Assembly: GCA_900175165.2 (NCBI GenBank)
Contig: FWWN02000609.1
Coordinates: forward strand, 1-64,000
Reading direction: 5' to 3'
From: Rhizomucor pusillus
Lineage: Eukaryota; Mucoromycota; Mucoromycetes; Mucorales; Lichtheimiaceae
Length of the DNA: 64,000 nucleotides
Each line of letters begins with the position of its first letter. The stretch's first letter is position 1. Under the pieces are notes generated by a model. It saw nothing but the letters and a program-made list of their open reading frames with translations, was not told the DNA's origin and did no database searches. Positions 12,501 to 25,138 of this stretch are shown here, one piece after another. A program made the translations under genes and the position numbers.

Positions 12501-14023
12501 TTGTGGGAGTACACGGAATGAAAAATGCATCCTCGTATCGAAAGATAACATGCCACGGGACTTGGAGGCACATTGCCGCTCTACTGCGACTAGTCGCTAT
12601 AGTGTGTAATCGAATTGTCGTTTCAGGAAAACAACCTGATCTCCCCTTCTGGCTGCTGTGGCACAATGCATTTACGATAGGTTACATGCTGCCCCCTCCC
12701 TTACTCCGTCATTGATAGAAAGGACATTTTTCCCTTCTCGATCCGATAACACCAACAAATTCACACAAACACAACGTCTTGTTTTTTCTTCCCTTGCAGC
12801 CATTGTATATTTCATATTATTGACAGCCCATTATTTTGGTCGCTTTTCCATTACAGGGGCTTTGGCCCAAACGTAATATGTACAGCAGATGAGATGTTTA
12901 GCAGATGCTAATTTAGGGAATTGCATGGTTTTTTTGCCCTGGGTCCAACCGAATTAGGCCACAATTCACAAAAAATAAAAACCTTAACATATTTTACAAG
13001 ATTGCAGGGCGGAGGGAACCCCGTGAGGGGTGGCGGCAACCGAGACCATCATCTGTAATACACATTAATTTGCTGCAGGATATGGTCGATAAAGCAATGG
13101 AAAAAAGGATTAATTACTTGCTCCCTGTACCAGTAAAGAGATACACTTTTCTCAAAAGTAATGTCGCATTTTGTGAAATTTTATAATACATTTATACACC
13201 AAAACGACAAATTGCAGCCACATTAATTTTTGGAAAAGGTGTATATTGCCTCTACTACCGTTGATGCTGCGGCGTAACGTACATTGATCATGCAGTATCT
13301 AAGCCCAGCACGGTGAGCAACTTGAGAAAAATTCGTATATAATATGCCTTTGTTTTTGTAGCATGATCAAGTAAAATATATTCTGTTGTTGGAGTTGGGC
13401 CTTTGCAGTGATCATCCTTTGATCAATCCTTTTTACTCTGCTGCAGTTTGGGCCCTGGTTTGTTCATTTAGGGTTACAGAAAGAAAAGGCAAACAAATGA
13501 CGCATAGCTCAGAATGATATACGCTTGCCGATCATCATCGTCAACTGCACCAGCAGAAGAGGTACGTATAAAAATGACCCATCGGATGGATGGCGGGATA
13601 GCCGTTCCAGCAGAAAAGCCAAAAGCACACGAGAGTGTATGAATATCGCCGGAATCAGGGACTCCGGGGTGACACGATATCCCTTTCTGGACGCACAGTT
13701 TTTTTTTGTTGTCGCTGCAGTGATTCAAAGCTCGGTTGATTCCCGACGAAAAATGGCGTTTGACTGGAAATGCGGTGCTGTCCCCTTTTCTTTCTTCTTT
13801 ATCTATCTCTCTTCTTTCCTCTCTCTCTTTTTCTCTTTCTCCCTCTCTTTCTTTGTCTCTATCTCGTCTGTTAGGCTTCCCAGCTAACACCTTTTTTAAA
13901 GAGGGCAAAAAGCAACTCGCATATCTATATATCCTGTTTAAAATCTTCACCGATCTCGAGAATCGATCTAAAGCTCTGCAATCAACTTTATCACACTACA
14001 ACAAAAAGACACTGCATCTGGCG
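9502..14023. other. 4.5 kb gene-free interval between divergent regulators
   Basis: This interval separates the start of the histidine kinase (minus strand) from the start of the homeobox gene (plus strand). It is AT-rich with a T-run near 9717-9730. I see only short ORFs, without recognisable domains or plausible splicing partners. It presumably holds both promoters and 5' UTRs; a non-coding RNA or small orphan gene cannot be excluded from sequence alone. Confidence 0.45.
13781..13868 (+). promoter_or_regulatory. Pyrimidine-rich (CT) tract upstream of the homeobox gene
   Basis: Almost 90 nt of C and T with runs of TCTCTCTT lie about 155 nt upstream of the homeobox ATG. CT-rich tracts are common near transcription starts of filamentous fungal genes, so a core-promoter or 5' UTR role is inferred. 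No TATA box is evident in the tract. Confidence 0.4.
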
Positions 14024-15300
14024 ATGGGCAAAAAGTCGCATACTACCAGGCGGACCGAGGCTAACGTGGACGCTTCGTCCGCAACTGCTGCTGCTGCTGC
14101 TGAAATAAAAACTCGTCAGAGCTTACGCATTAAATCACAAGAAGGTAAATTGCATCTAAATGTAATCATCATTTGTTGCCTTCTTCTCCCTTACTCACGT
14201 GCAGCTTCATTATCCCTTCAAGCTGGCCCAGCAAAGCCCAAGCGAAAACGCATCACCCAAGAACAGTTCCAGGCACTTTCTGCACTTTTCCAAGAAACCG
14301 ATACTCCAAACTTTGAGCTGCGCGAACAGCTGGCCAAAAGGCTGAATATGACAAATCGTGAGGTGCAGGTATGAAGAATTTTTTTTTACAGTTTTACTAT
14401 ATGTGGCGTCATGTGGTCATCCTGTTTGGAACTTTAAATGTTGGCATTTCTGTGCAACTCACATTTTGCCCTTTGGCATACAAAAAGGTTTGGTTCCAAA
14501 ACCGCCGTGCTAAATTCAATCGTGCTCGTCTCCAACAACAGCGAGAGCAGCAGCAGCAGCAGGAGCAGCAGTTGCAAAGACAGCAACGTAATCATTATCA
14601 ACGACGTCACCACAGCCACCAATACAATCATCAGTACCACCATTCATCAGCAGAGCAACAACAGCAATCGCTTCACACCGTCCATCGGGATGGCATCATC
14701 TACGTATACCCGCCTTGGAGCCAGATGCAATCGACTACGACTGGCGTTCAACAGCAGCAGTTACCCTCCATGTCATCTGCCTTTCCTCTGTCGCATGCAA
14801 AGAAACGTGATCCTCTCATTCACCCTGACGAGGATGACGATGATGATAGAATCCAACTAGCTCCGCTCGACACCCAAACACCTTGGCGATACAGCATGAG
14901 CCGCTTTGATGAAAAGGAACGATCACCCGCTGACAGCATCCTCTCGCCTTCAACCTCCTCGTCTTCATGCTCCCCTACACTGCCGCTCCTGCCCTACCCC
15001 GAACTTCACGACAATCTTACGTCATTGGAGATTTTGGCGCTGGCGGCAGACTATCTGCAACGCTGCGAGGCACATGTCGTCAAGCGACGACAGGTTCACC
15101 AAGAACTGTCTTCCTCCTTTGCTCGGTCGTCATCATCGTCTTCTTCGTCTTCATCGTCGTCGTTGTCTTCCTCTTCGTCTATGACCACACCAACGTTGGC
15201 AACGACACCGCTTGTCACTACTTGCACCACCAGCAGCAAGGCACCACCACCGCCACCAGCAGCCGTAGTGGCGAACGGTAGTTGGCGACCATGGTTGTAA
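14024..15300 (+). CDS. Homeobox (homeodomain) transcription factor
   Basis: Sequence-specific nuclear regulator by family. Three exons: 14024-14144, 14205-14368, 14488-15300; 365 aa. The homeodomain spans about residues 52-111, begins KPKRKRITQEQFQAL and ends with the helix-3 signature VWFQNRRAKFNRARL. The exon 2/3 junction falls inside recognition helix 3, right before VWFQNRR. The C-terminal two thirds is low complexity: poly-Gln just after the homeodomain, His/Gln-rich stretches, an acidic DEDDDDD segment and a long Ser run near 15115-15180. This layout is typical of fungal homeobox activators. The target genes and closest named orthologue are unknown. Confidence 0.9.
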
Positions 15301-15427
15301 AATTTACATCCTGACTTGAAAGAGCAACAACAAAAAAGTACCAACGGAAAAAAGTAAAAGTTGATGTATATAAAACCTCTTTTATCTCTCTACTTTCTAC
15401 CTTCTTCCTATCTTGATGTAATTTAAG

Positions 15428-15857
15428 ATGATGATGATGCATGAAACTCTGCAAGCCACAGCAGGAGGCGGGGTGATGGCGATGGGCCGGCCCAGCAATG
15501 CATTTCCGGGGGCGCGCACTTCCCTTTCGGCAACACACAGGGCACACATAATGAGCAAGATTGTGAAAGGAATCGCTTATGGCGGTGGCATTATTGCGTT
15601 CGGCTACGCATTGCTAAAGTACACTGTACCGAGTGAAGAGGAAATGCAAAAGGTAAGGCAAATGCTGTGTTGCCAGCGAGGAAACTGAGCTGACTGTCGT
15701 TCGTGTGCAGCGCCTCGGCACACCTTTGAACAAAGCACAAGAGAAAGCCAACCGGGAAAGGATGATGGAGCATATGCGAGCAGCAGCTGAATCCGACAAA
15801 CCTGTTTGGATCTCGCAAGAACCGCCTCTTGTAAATGACAAGCCGGCGACGCCTTGA
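15428..15857 (+). CDS. CBP4-like mitochondrial inner-membrane assembly factor (complex III)
   Basis: Two exons: 15428-15652 and 15711-15857. From the first ATG the product is 123 aa; from the in-frame ATG at 15551 it is 82 aa, starting MSKIVKGIAYGGG, which fits the usual size of this family better. A single hydrophobic segment (GGGIIAFGYALLKYTVP) is followed by SEEEMQKRL and a charged helix. This resembles fungal Cbp4, which assists assembly of cytochrome b/bc1 complex. The match is by pattern, and other short single-pass mitochondrial proteins such as UQCC3 have the same layout. It converges on the CCDC47 homologue with 84 bp between the stop codons. Confidence 0.55.
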
Positions 15858-15941
15858 ACAAAAAAGAACTGTGATGTATTATTGGTGCTATAATTATTAC
15901 TACTATTCCTTTTTTTGTTGTTCTTTACACATCCGTTTTTA

Positions 15942-17577
15942 TTATACACGCTTGGTTCGCTTTTTTTGTGTCTTTTTCAGTTCGCGCGCACGTTCCTTTT
16001 CTTCCCACTTGCGTTGCTCGCTAGGGCTCAATTTGGCCACGCGTTCCGCTTCAGCCTTCTTGGCCTCGGCCTTCTTGCGTGCCAGTTCCTCTGCTCGCTG
16101 CTCAGCAGCAAGTTTGGCTGCCTTCCTTTCTAGTTCTTCACGGTTCTTGCGCAACTTGGATTTGATCTAATGGAAAGTTTGAGCAACCAGCTGTAGCCAC
16201 AATGGAAAATAACAGCTTACGTCTTGAGAGAATTGCAACCCAGCAATGATATCTGGAATTTCGCATGCCAATTCGATCATTTGCTTGCCGGCAGACAGAT
16301 CAAAAGTTAGCTGCACAAAAATATCCTTGTCTCCTCCGTAACTGCGTATCGTTTTATCAATCAATGAAAAGCAATTGTAAGTCTGTGTGAGTCTCGGCTT
16401 ACTTTTCAGGTTCCACCGCAGGCTGGCTGCTGATAATCAGTGATTTGAATTCATGGCATGAACGTACAACTTGGCCAATCTTGCTGGCCATGATAGCTTC
16501 CGTCAGCTTTTGCGATTCAGAGTACGCTGCGAATGTAAACGGAAGCTTGGGAGCGTCCGAAAGTTTTGTAAATGTTCTCTACAGATGTAAATTAGCAAAC
16601 CTGGAACGCATTTTGTTCAAAGATGTATACATACCAAATCATAGCGTTCGTCGCGGATGGACTTGGCATTGGAAACAGGCAAAATTGCAAATACAAAAGG
16701 GGTGTTGACTTCCTTGCTAAGCAACGCCTCAACGCTCTGCAATGCCAGTGTAATTAGTTTTCCGGTTTTTCTTCCAAACTTACAGACTACACATACCACT
16801 TCGTCGCGAGGCATCTCGCCCATACCGATGCTGGAAAAGACGATTTTCAGAATCCATGTCAACAGATCGCTGCGTGGTTTCAGCTACGGACGGATGTTGC
16901 GTAAATATACGTCTGATTCCCCAAGCAAGAAAAAAATGCATCGCATCATATACCTTGATCCACCAGTGGGCAAACTGAACATTTCGTCGACCAGAAGTAT
17001 ACAAGATATAATCCGAAGGTCCGTCCTTTGTCAATCCATCCTTTTCCGAAGCTTTACCAACCAAAGCGAATTGTTGCTTGATGTAGTCCAGGTACTTTGA
17101 TGACCTATCAACATTTCGTTTCTCAATTAAATTGTTTCGCTCATCACAGGCAATTATCCATTGCTTTTTACCAATGCGACGCCAAGGTGCGGTTTGCCTG
17201 CGATCCAGAGAACCAGACGAGCACGTAACCCAGGAAGAGCACAGCAAGCGCGATCTCAAGCTTGAAACCTTCCAAAGTCAATGCTTTACGATAACGTGGA
17301 TTTTAGCATTCTATTTCCTTTCCATTCCTCCTCTGCTGCTGACTGGTATAACTTACGCCGGACAAGCTCAGGGTTGAGTGGTGCCTGTTTCGGTGACGCC
17401 GTGGTTTCAGCGGTTGCTAGCATTGAAAGATGGTAAGCATAAGACAATGGTAAGACGCGATCTGGTCGTCGCGGTGAACAATGTACCGGCATCAGAGTCC
17501 TGGTCCTGTTGTGCAACGGCAAAGGTCGCAAGTGATAGCAGCAGTGGAGCTACAACAGCAGAAAGCGGCCGCGTCAT
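15942..17577 (-). CDS. CCDC47 homologue (DUF1682/UPF0674 ER membrane protein)
   Basis: Nine exons: 17577-17487, 17416-17357, 17283-17172, 17104-16954, 16883-16797, 16736-16635, 16578-16403, 16341-16221, 16166-15942; 374 aa. Residues 1-22 look like a signal peptide and a membrane segment lies at about residues 61-79 (LEIALAVLFLGYVLVWF). Family features include QFALVGKASEKDG, the segment FSSIGMGEMPRDEV and a basic coiled-coil tail with KLSPSEQRKWEEKERARELKK. CCDC47 binds calcium and, in animals, is part of the PAT complex that helps multipass membrane proteins insert at the ER translocon. The fungal role is inferred by homology. Confidence 0.9.
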
Positions 17578-18625
17578 AAGAAGAGAGAGTAAGAACGAGA
17601 AAAGAAGAAGCTCCTCTTTGGGGACGTGGCACTCAGGTCGGTCTTCTGGTTCACGAAAAGAAACCTACAAACATCTTCGAAACTCCGGGGACAAAAAACC
17701 TTATTAATGCAGTAATTCTTCTTCATCTTCGCCCATATCAAAAAAAGGGGCACACACACACACACACACACACATACGGACACACACACGGAAAAGTAGG
17801 TAGGTAGATACGGACATTTTTTTTGAGGGGGGGGTCACAAAACTGTTTAATCGTCGACGGCGACGAGGAGGATCTGACAAAGAGGAGGGAGAACGAGGAA
17901 GAGAAAAAAAGATCGGTGCAAGACAGCACCGAAGGCGACGATGTAAAAATGTAGCTTCGAAGATTCAAGGCCTTTCAGTATGCCTATCACGACAGGCAGG
18001 GGCGGGGGAGAGCGCGCGCGCATATTTTGTTTTTGTCGTGTGCTGTCGTGCCCGCGCGCTCTTGCTTGCTTGTAGCCCATAGGGGAAAGCTCTGTCTCCT
18101 GACCAGCACTGCAGCGGCACGCTGGTGCTCCTTTCAACAAGGGCTGCAACGGATGATATATTCCGGCGTTAGAGTACCAGAGAAAGGCCCATCGTTGTCT
18201 TGACTCACATGCTACTGAATGACGTTCAAGAAATGAGGATAAGAATACGTAAGGACCCATCGTTAGCCGTCATCCGGAGAGCGTGCCCCGCTGTGTATTT
18301 CCCGAGTACCAACCCAAAGACCAAAGGAGAGAAAGGAGTGGAGGAAAGAAGAAGGAAAGAAGGAAAGAAAGAAAGAAAAGGGGAAGACGCAGCGCTGAAA
18401 TCAAAAATGTACCAGGATATTTTCAGAATTGGTCTGGTGACACAAACAGCCAGGGCCCACCTACACGTAGAACATTGTTCCAGAAATTACATATTTCAAT
18501 CCGTCTATGACTTTATGAGAAACAAAATAAGAAGAATGATGCGGGGGTTGGGTCTTTTTCATAGCCCGGTTACAGAAGCAGTGCTAAAGTCTCTTTAATA
18601 ACATATACAGTTTGTACGATGGCGT
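17578..18625. other. Intergenic, simple-sequence rich
   Basis: This is the 5' flank of the CCDC47 homologue and the 3' flank of the succinyl-CoA ligase gene. It holds a CA microsatellite, a G-run at about 17826-17833 and a purine-rich stretch of GAAA-type repeats at about 18320-18380. Short ORFs here have no domain or splice support. Confidence 0.5.
17751..17774. repeat. (CA)12 microsatellite
   Basis: Twelve uninterrupted CA dinucleotides are followed, after an eight-base interruption, by a second short CA run to about 17789. A simple repeat of this kind is likely length-polymorphic. Confidence 0.9.
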
Positions 18626-20467
<1,842 letters not shown>

Positions 20468-22037
20468 CTTGTGAAAGTCTACAATAAAGAACGCGGCAAC
20501 GAAGAAGAAAGAGTGCGTAAGCTGACTACGACTCCGAAAAAAGAAGATAAAGACGCGCGGTAACAGACAGGAGGTTTCCTCTTGAGAGAGAGTTGTGTTT
20601 TTCCACGGCTCGTGTCACTACTCTACCTTTTAGTAAGGCTTTTTGTTAGGGATGGGACCAACGGCAAAAGAAGCGGCGAAAAAATCACCCAGCGCGGGAG
20701 AATGTGGGAAAAAGCAGCGAAAAATTTTTGGTGCGGGAAACTCTCTGGTCGGGCAGAGCTATGCCTGGGGAAAGCTTCACATGTCAACGACATAACTACA
20801 ATTTGCCCGTGATAAACACACTCGCTCCCTCGCTTTTCACAAGAACACTGCTGTGTACCTATCTGTAAATGCTTTTTGATGTCTATCACGTATGCGACGA
20901 AACTATTTAAAATAATTACATGCTGGTCGGACCGTCCGTTTTCAGAAAGCTGCTTACAATCGAAAATATGTTTTCGTATTTGTGAAACCGCTTGCAGCTG
21001 TGATCACATGTCAAAAGTCGCATAACTATACATTGCTGTTGCTTACTGTCTTCGAGCAGTTTACATATTTGAAAGGATATACGTATGAGTGCACAACTTG
21101 ACCGTCCCTGGTACCAAGCAGGTACCGTAGACAGATCTACCCTCCGAGCACGCTGCTACTTCGTTGATATTATGTATTTCTCCCAACGCAAATTCTTTCC
21201 GGTCTACCGCACGTGTGCCGGCCGTTCCGATGGCGGACCACCTTGGGAATTACATCTGCATATGGTTGCTATAGTATTGAACTAACATTCTTTATACCTA
21301 CTTTTTCTTCAGGCACCAACTTTGCTGCATAGCAACGGGAATCGGTCGAGGCAAAGATGCATACACTATACATTCCCGATTTGTTGGTAACGAAGAAACA
21401 CGCTACTGGGTTTTACTAGCGAGATGACGTTCTCGTCGGATCCAGAACCATATTAACGCTGAAGGAGCCATTCTTGAGATTCTTGCTCTGCAAAATGTTG
21501 GCAGCTTATACTGGCATAACGATTTATAACGTTTCTGCGGCAGGCAAAGTGGTCTACCGTGCTAGATCAGAAACGTGACGCCTCTGAGACAATAATGCTA
21601 TACCAGCAATCATTATCCATCCTATCCAGTTTTGTATGCCAGGTCTACGCTATTATGGTTTATATATGCATAGAGATGTTAACCATAAAAGTTGATGCGT
21701 TCCTGTTATTTTTTGCAGGGTCGTAACGAGAACAATATCGTAAACTTTTTAGCTATATGTAGTAGACAAACTTGTCAAATGATCTTATTTTGCTTTTCAA
21801 ATTAAACACGACTTTGACGCATCATTTGTATATTTCTTCTTTTTTAACATATGTCATCTGGCAAACTCGCCTGATATCGTGGAGGCCGGGCAGATATACA
21901 TTGTTGTCGGTCAAGCATGTAAAGTTGGTGCTTTGATCCAAAAATGGCAATCCATTCCATGAACTCCGAATAGTCACTGAGCCCTTTTGGAGTTCCTTAT
22001 CGAGTATTGATGCAAACCCCTCTCTTTTAACGTCGTC
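20468..22037. other. Intergenic between divergent succinyl-CoA ligase and eL43 genes
   Basis: 1.57 kb without a supportable gene. The left part is the promoter of the succinyl-CoA ligase gene and the right part the promoter of the ribosomal protein gene, including a short T/C-rich run at about 21832-21846. ORFs are short and lack domains. Confidence 0.5.
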
Positions 22038-22599
22038 ATGGTAAGCATCCATCCATCAAGGCATCCATTGATTACGGAGCACGCTAATCTCATTTTTAAT
22101 GTATGTAGGCTAAGCGCACCAAGAAAGGTAGAAAACACAGCGAATGATCCATCGACCGGCACAGCGACAATGAAACTGACGATTACATTCTCTCTCGATT
22201 CTTTATATAGTCGGCATCACCGGAAAGTACGGTACACGTTACGGTGCTTCCTTGAGAAAGCAGGTTAAGAAGATGGAAATCACCCAGCACGCCAAGTACA
22301 CCTGCACCTTCTGCGGCAAGGTAAAAAAGCGGATTATCAGAACATTCGAGCGACATTCGCATTTTCAAACACACATTAAACAATAGGACGCTGTCAAGCG
22401 CACTGCTGTCGGTATCTGGAAGTGCAAGGGCTGCAAGAAGGTCTTGGCTGGTGGCGCCTACACTGTCTCGTAAGTGTTTGAACAATGGTGGGATATAGAA
22501 TCTAATACTAAAAGCGATTGATCTTTGTGCTGCAGCACCACCGCCGCCGTCACTGTCCGCTCCACCGTCCGTCGTCTTCGCGAGATGGCCGAAATCTAA
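22038..22599 (+). CDS. RPL43: 60S ribosomal protein eL43 (L37a)
   Basis: Component of the large cytosolic ribosomal subunit. Five exons: 22038-22040, 22109-22127, 22211-22320, 22387-22469, 22536-22599; 92 aa, the exact family length. The first exon is just the ATG, and the second is 19 nt. The zinc-ribbon motif is CTFCGK then CKGCKK, preceded by [19 protein letters not shown], and the protein ends REMAEI. A four-intron structure in a 92-codon gene is intron-dense even for this window. It converges on QCR6 with 182 bp between stops. Confidence 0.97.
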
Positions 22600-22781
22600 G
22601 CACCTTCTTCTTCTCCTCCTTTACGTATACTTGCAATAAATTGCACACTTTCAAAGAAAATACCAAGTCTGATCAACCAAAAGATGTAATGCGTGTATGA
22701 ATGAAAAGAGAAGAAGAGAGTCTTTTCTTTTAGGGTTTAGATTATTCTACAGTCGAGAGCGAAAGGTGATAGAGAAACTGT

Positions 22782-23376
22782 TTATTTGGTTGCAGCAAAG
22801 ATCTTGGGAGCAGCCTACAAAGCAACAGTGTTTAGATGCGGATGCGATGATGAAGAATACGCGCGTTTGTTGGACACTTACGCATTCGTCTGCACAGTGC
22901 ATGTAGTGGAAGAATTCTTCAATGCCTGTATAATAATGGTCGCTGTTAGTTTTTTCTTTTCTGGGCATTGCCGTGCGACTGATAAACGTACAGTTCTCGT
23001 GGGAGCCGTTCTCTACTCGCTCGTTGCACTCGTCAAGGTGCTTCTTGAGGCTAGGGCACTCCTTTTCGCATTCTACAAGAACAACGATACTGTGTCAATG
23101 TCGCGTTCTTCTAAATAAGCAGAGGCAATTGCAAAGTACGAATGGACGAATATGCAATCTATTTGCAATGCTACTGCTTTGAATGTGTCCACGTATATAC
23201 GTACCTTCCATAATCTGGGGCTTTGGGTCTTCAGCCTCCTCGGGCTCTTCTTCCTCTTCCTCTGCTTCCTCGACAACTTCTTCAACCTGTTCGACAACTT
23301 CCTCAGGCTGTTGCTGTTGTTCCTCTTCGGCGTATGCGGTAGGGAAGATGGTGGAAAAGATATCAGCGAGACCCAT
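22782..23376 (-). CDS. QCR6: Cytochrome bc1 complex subunit 6 (acidic hinge protein)
   Basis: Non-catalytic subunit of respiratory complex III, facing the intermembrane space near cytochrome c1. Four exons: 23376-23205, 23072-22992, 22925-22882, 22814-22782; 109 aa. The N-terminus MGLADIFSTIFPTAYA is followed by a long Glu-rich stretch, then the cysteine framework of the family: ECEKECPSLKKHLDECNERV, then FFHYMHCADECAAPKIFAATK at the C-terminus. Spacing of the Cys pairs and the C-terminal APK match fungal Qcr6/UQCRH. The acidic run is coded by GAA/GAG with some CAG/CAA. Confidence 0.95.
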
Positions 23377-23812
23377 GGCGAATGTTGATGAGTGAGTGTC
23401 TTTGTATATCCAAGTGGTGGATTGTTTGGCCTAGAGCGTCCCCCGCGCCCTGGTCTTGAGCGACGACCGTTTGCTAAGCCACAGATGCTCCTGGTGGTCT
23501 TGAACCCCACGCTCTTGCCTTATGCTGGAGGATGCGGTTAACTCTGTTTTCTAAGGAGAGCAGTGGTAGCGATCCACAGTGTCGAAATGAGAAAGCATGT
23601 TTCCATGGCGAAAACGATTCCAAAAAACGAAAAAAATCCTGAAATTTGGGAAATCTGATATCAGATATCACCCAACAAAGAAGGAATCTCACATGCAATG
23701 TATGAAATATAAAACTGATCGATCGACTTTGGGCAAGAAACAATAAATGGAAATATCAAATTTGCTGCTTTTATAATAAAATTGCACTCTTGCTCACAGT
23801 AAAATGTAGGTG
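23377..23812. other. Intergenic between QCR6 and DCN1
   Basis: 436 bp carrying the promoter of QCR6 and the 3' flank of DCN1, both on the minus strand. No ORF with support and no structured RNA is evident. Confidence 0.5.
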
Positions 23813-25019
23813 TCATTGTCTTTCTTTGAGGTATTCCACAAACTAGCATCCTTCCATTTTAGAACCATTGGCAAATTGGTCCGTAGATATTGCATAACTT
23901 ACTTCGTCGATCAAGATCGGCCAGGCACCTTCAGAGTCATGGGTGTTGAGGTTAAGGTCGGGTTGCATAGCAAATTCAAAAAACTGTTTCATCATTAGCT
24001 TCTGTTAAAAAACGTTGCATTTCTCATGCACCCACCAAATTCCAAGTATCCCTTGAGATGGCTTTCCCGTGCTTTTCCTGTTCGATGGTATGAGGCTGTG
24101 AGCGTAGAAAGCCTGAATCCTGTCAGTTGTACCTCCAAAAACGTGATCCACTGTTCTAATAGACTAAACCGGTCAGAGAGTAACAATCGCCACAACTCTA
24201 CGGCCGCTTCCAGGGCTATATTAAACACAGGTGAGTGATTCAAAAACCCACTGCAATGAAATTCCCGCGCAAAATTGGTTACATAAACTCTTTTGCCCCG
24301 TCTGTCTTCCCAAAAGGAACGCGAAGTTGTAGATTTCTCGGAACTGGTCCAGATCATCAAGCTGCTGTCTCAAGTTTGGTATCGTGTCTGCTAGTTTCTG
24401 TATCGAATCGCATTGCAACCGGAGGCATCCATGTACAAAGGCATCGCGTGCGAATTCACCCATACGTTCTGAGCCGAAATGATAGGAAAGGAGTAGAAAT
24501 TCGAGTTGAGTTGGCTCGATACCGATAGCTTGGCAAAATTGCATGGTTCCTTCCACGGTGATTATGCCTTCCTTGTCTGGATCTACGAATGGCGAGTATG
24601 TAAGGTGTACAAAGAGAGAGAGGTAATTGATCTGTGGTGGGGATACCTTGATATTTCTCAAACATCTTTTGGATTGCTTTAAGGTCACAGTTGGAGGCAG
24701 TATCTGGTTGAGCTTCGAAGTACAGGTTGATAGCGACCGACAGATCCCAGTTTGTGCCTTTGAGTCGTTTGATCGCATCGCGCTCGCTTTGATCGTTTTA
24801 GAATACAAGGACACCCGGAGCAGGAGACCCTTTCTTTCTTCTTTATGCACCGCCCGATTCAAGAAAAAAGCATGTTTACCTGAGGTTGGTAATGGCCGTC
24901 AGCTTTTTCACTTTTTCGAGCTGCTGTGCCTTGAGTGCTTGCTACGTGAGAGAAAGAAATGGGTGGCATCAGCCGCAGGTCGAGCAGGAGAGACGCGCAA
25001 GTTATCTTACAGAGGACAT
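23813..25019 (-). CDS. DCN1: DCN1-like cullin neddylation E3 (DCUN1 family)
   Basis: Scaffold-type E3 that promotes transfer of NEDD8 from Ubc12 to cullins. Eight exons: 25019-25011, 24941-24880, 24786-24647, 24582-24283, 24215-24133, 24071-24036, 23998-23903, 23842-23813; 251 aa. The first exon codes only Met-Ser-Ser. An N-terminal UBA-like helix bundle ends with NWDLSVAINLYFE. The PONY domain contains DPDKEGIITVEGTMQFC, YNFAFLLGRQTGQKSL, RFSLLEQWITFLEEHGKAISRDTWNLL and EGAWPILIDEFVEYL. All are clear family blocks. The gene shares a 119 bp divergent promoter with AIM24. Confidence 0.95.
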
Positions 25020-25138
25020 TTTAATAGGTAGTAGCGGAAGAACAAATGCCCAGGGCGGGTGAGTCTACGCGCTGCTGGGGGTGTAGACGAGGTGTTGTCT
25101 TTTTCCCCTCTCCTCCTCTGTACTTGTACATATAATAT
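25020..25138. promoter_or_regulatory. 119 bp bidirectional promoter of DCN1 (-) and AIM24 (+)
   Basis: Only 119 bp separate the two start codons, so both core promoters must lie here or within the 5' UTRs. A CT-rich run (about 25098-25118) and a TATAATATAT-type AT stretch at about 25130-25140 next to the AIM24 start are visible. Neither was tested. Confidence 0.5.

Noticed and set aside
22128..22210. A box C/D snoRNA inside intron 2 of the eL43 gene
   Set aside because: A CTGA is present but no proper RTGATGA C box or terminal stem is seen.
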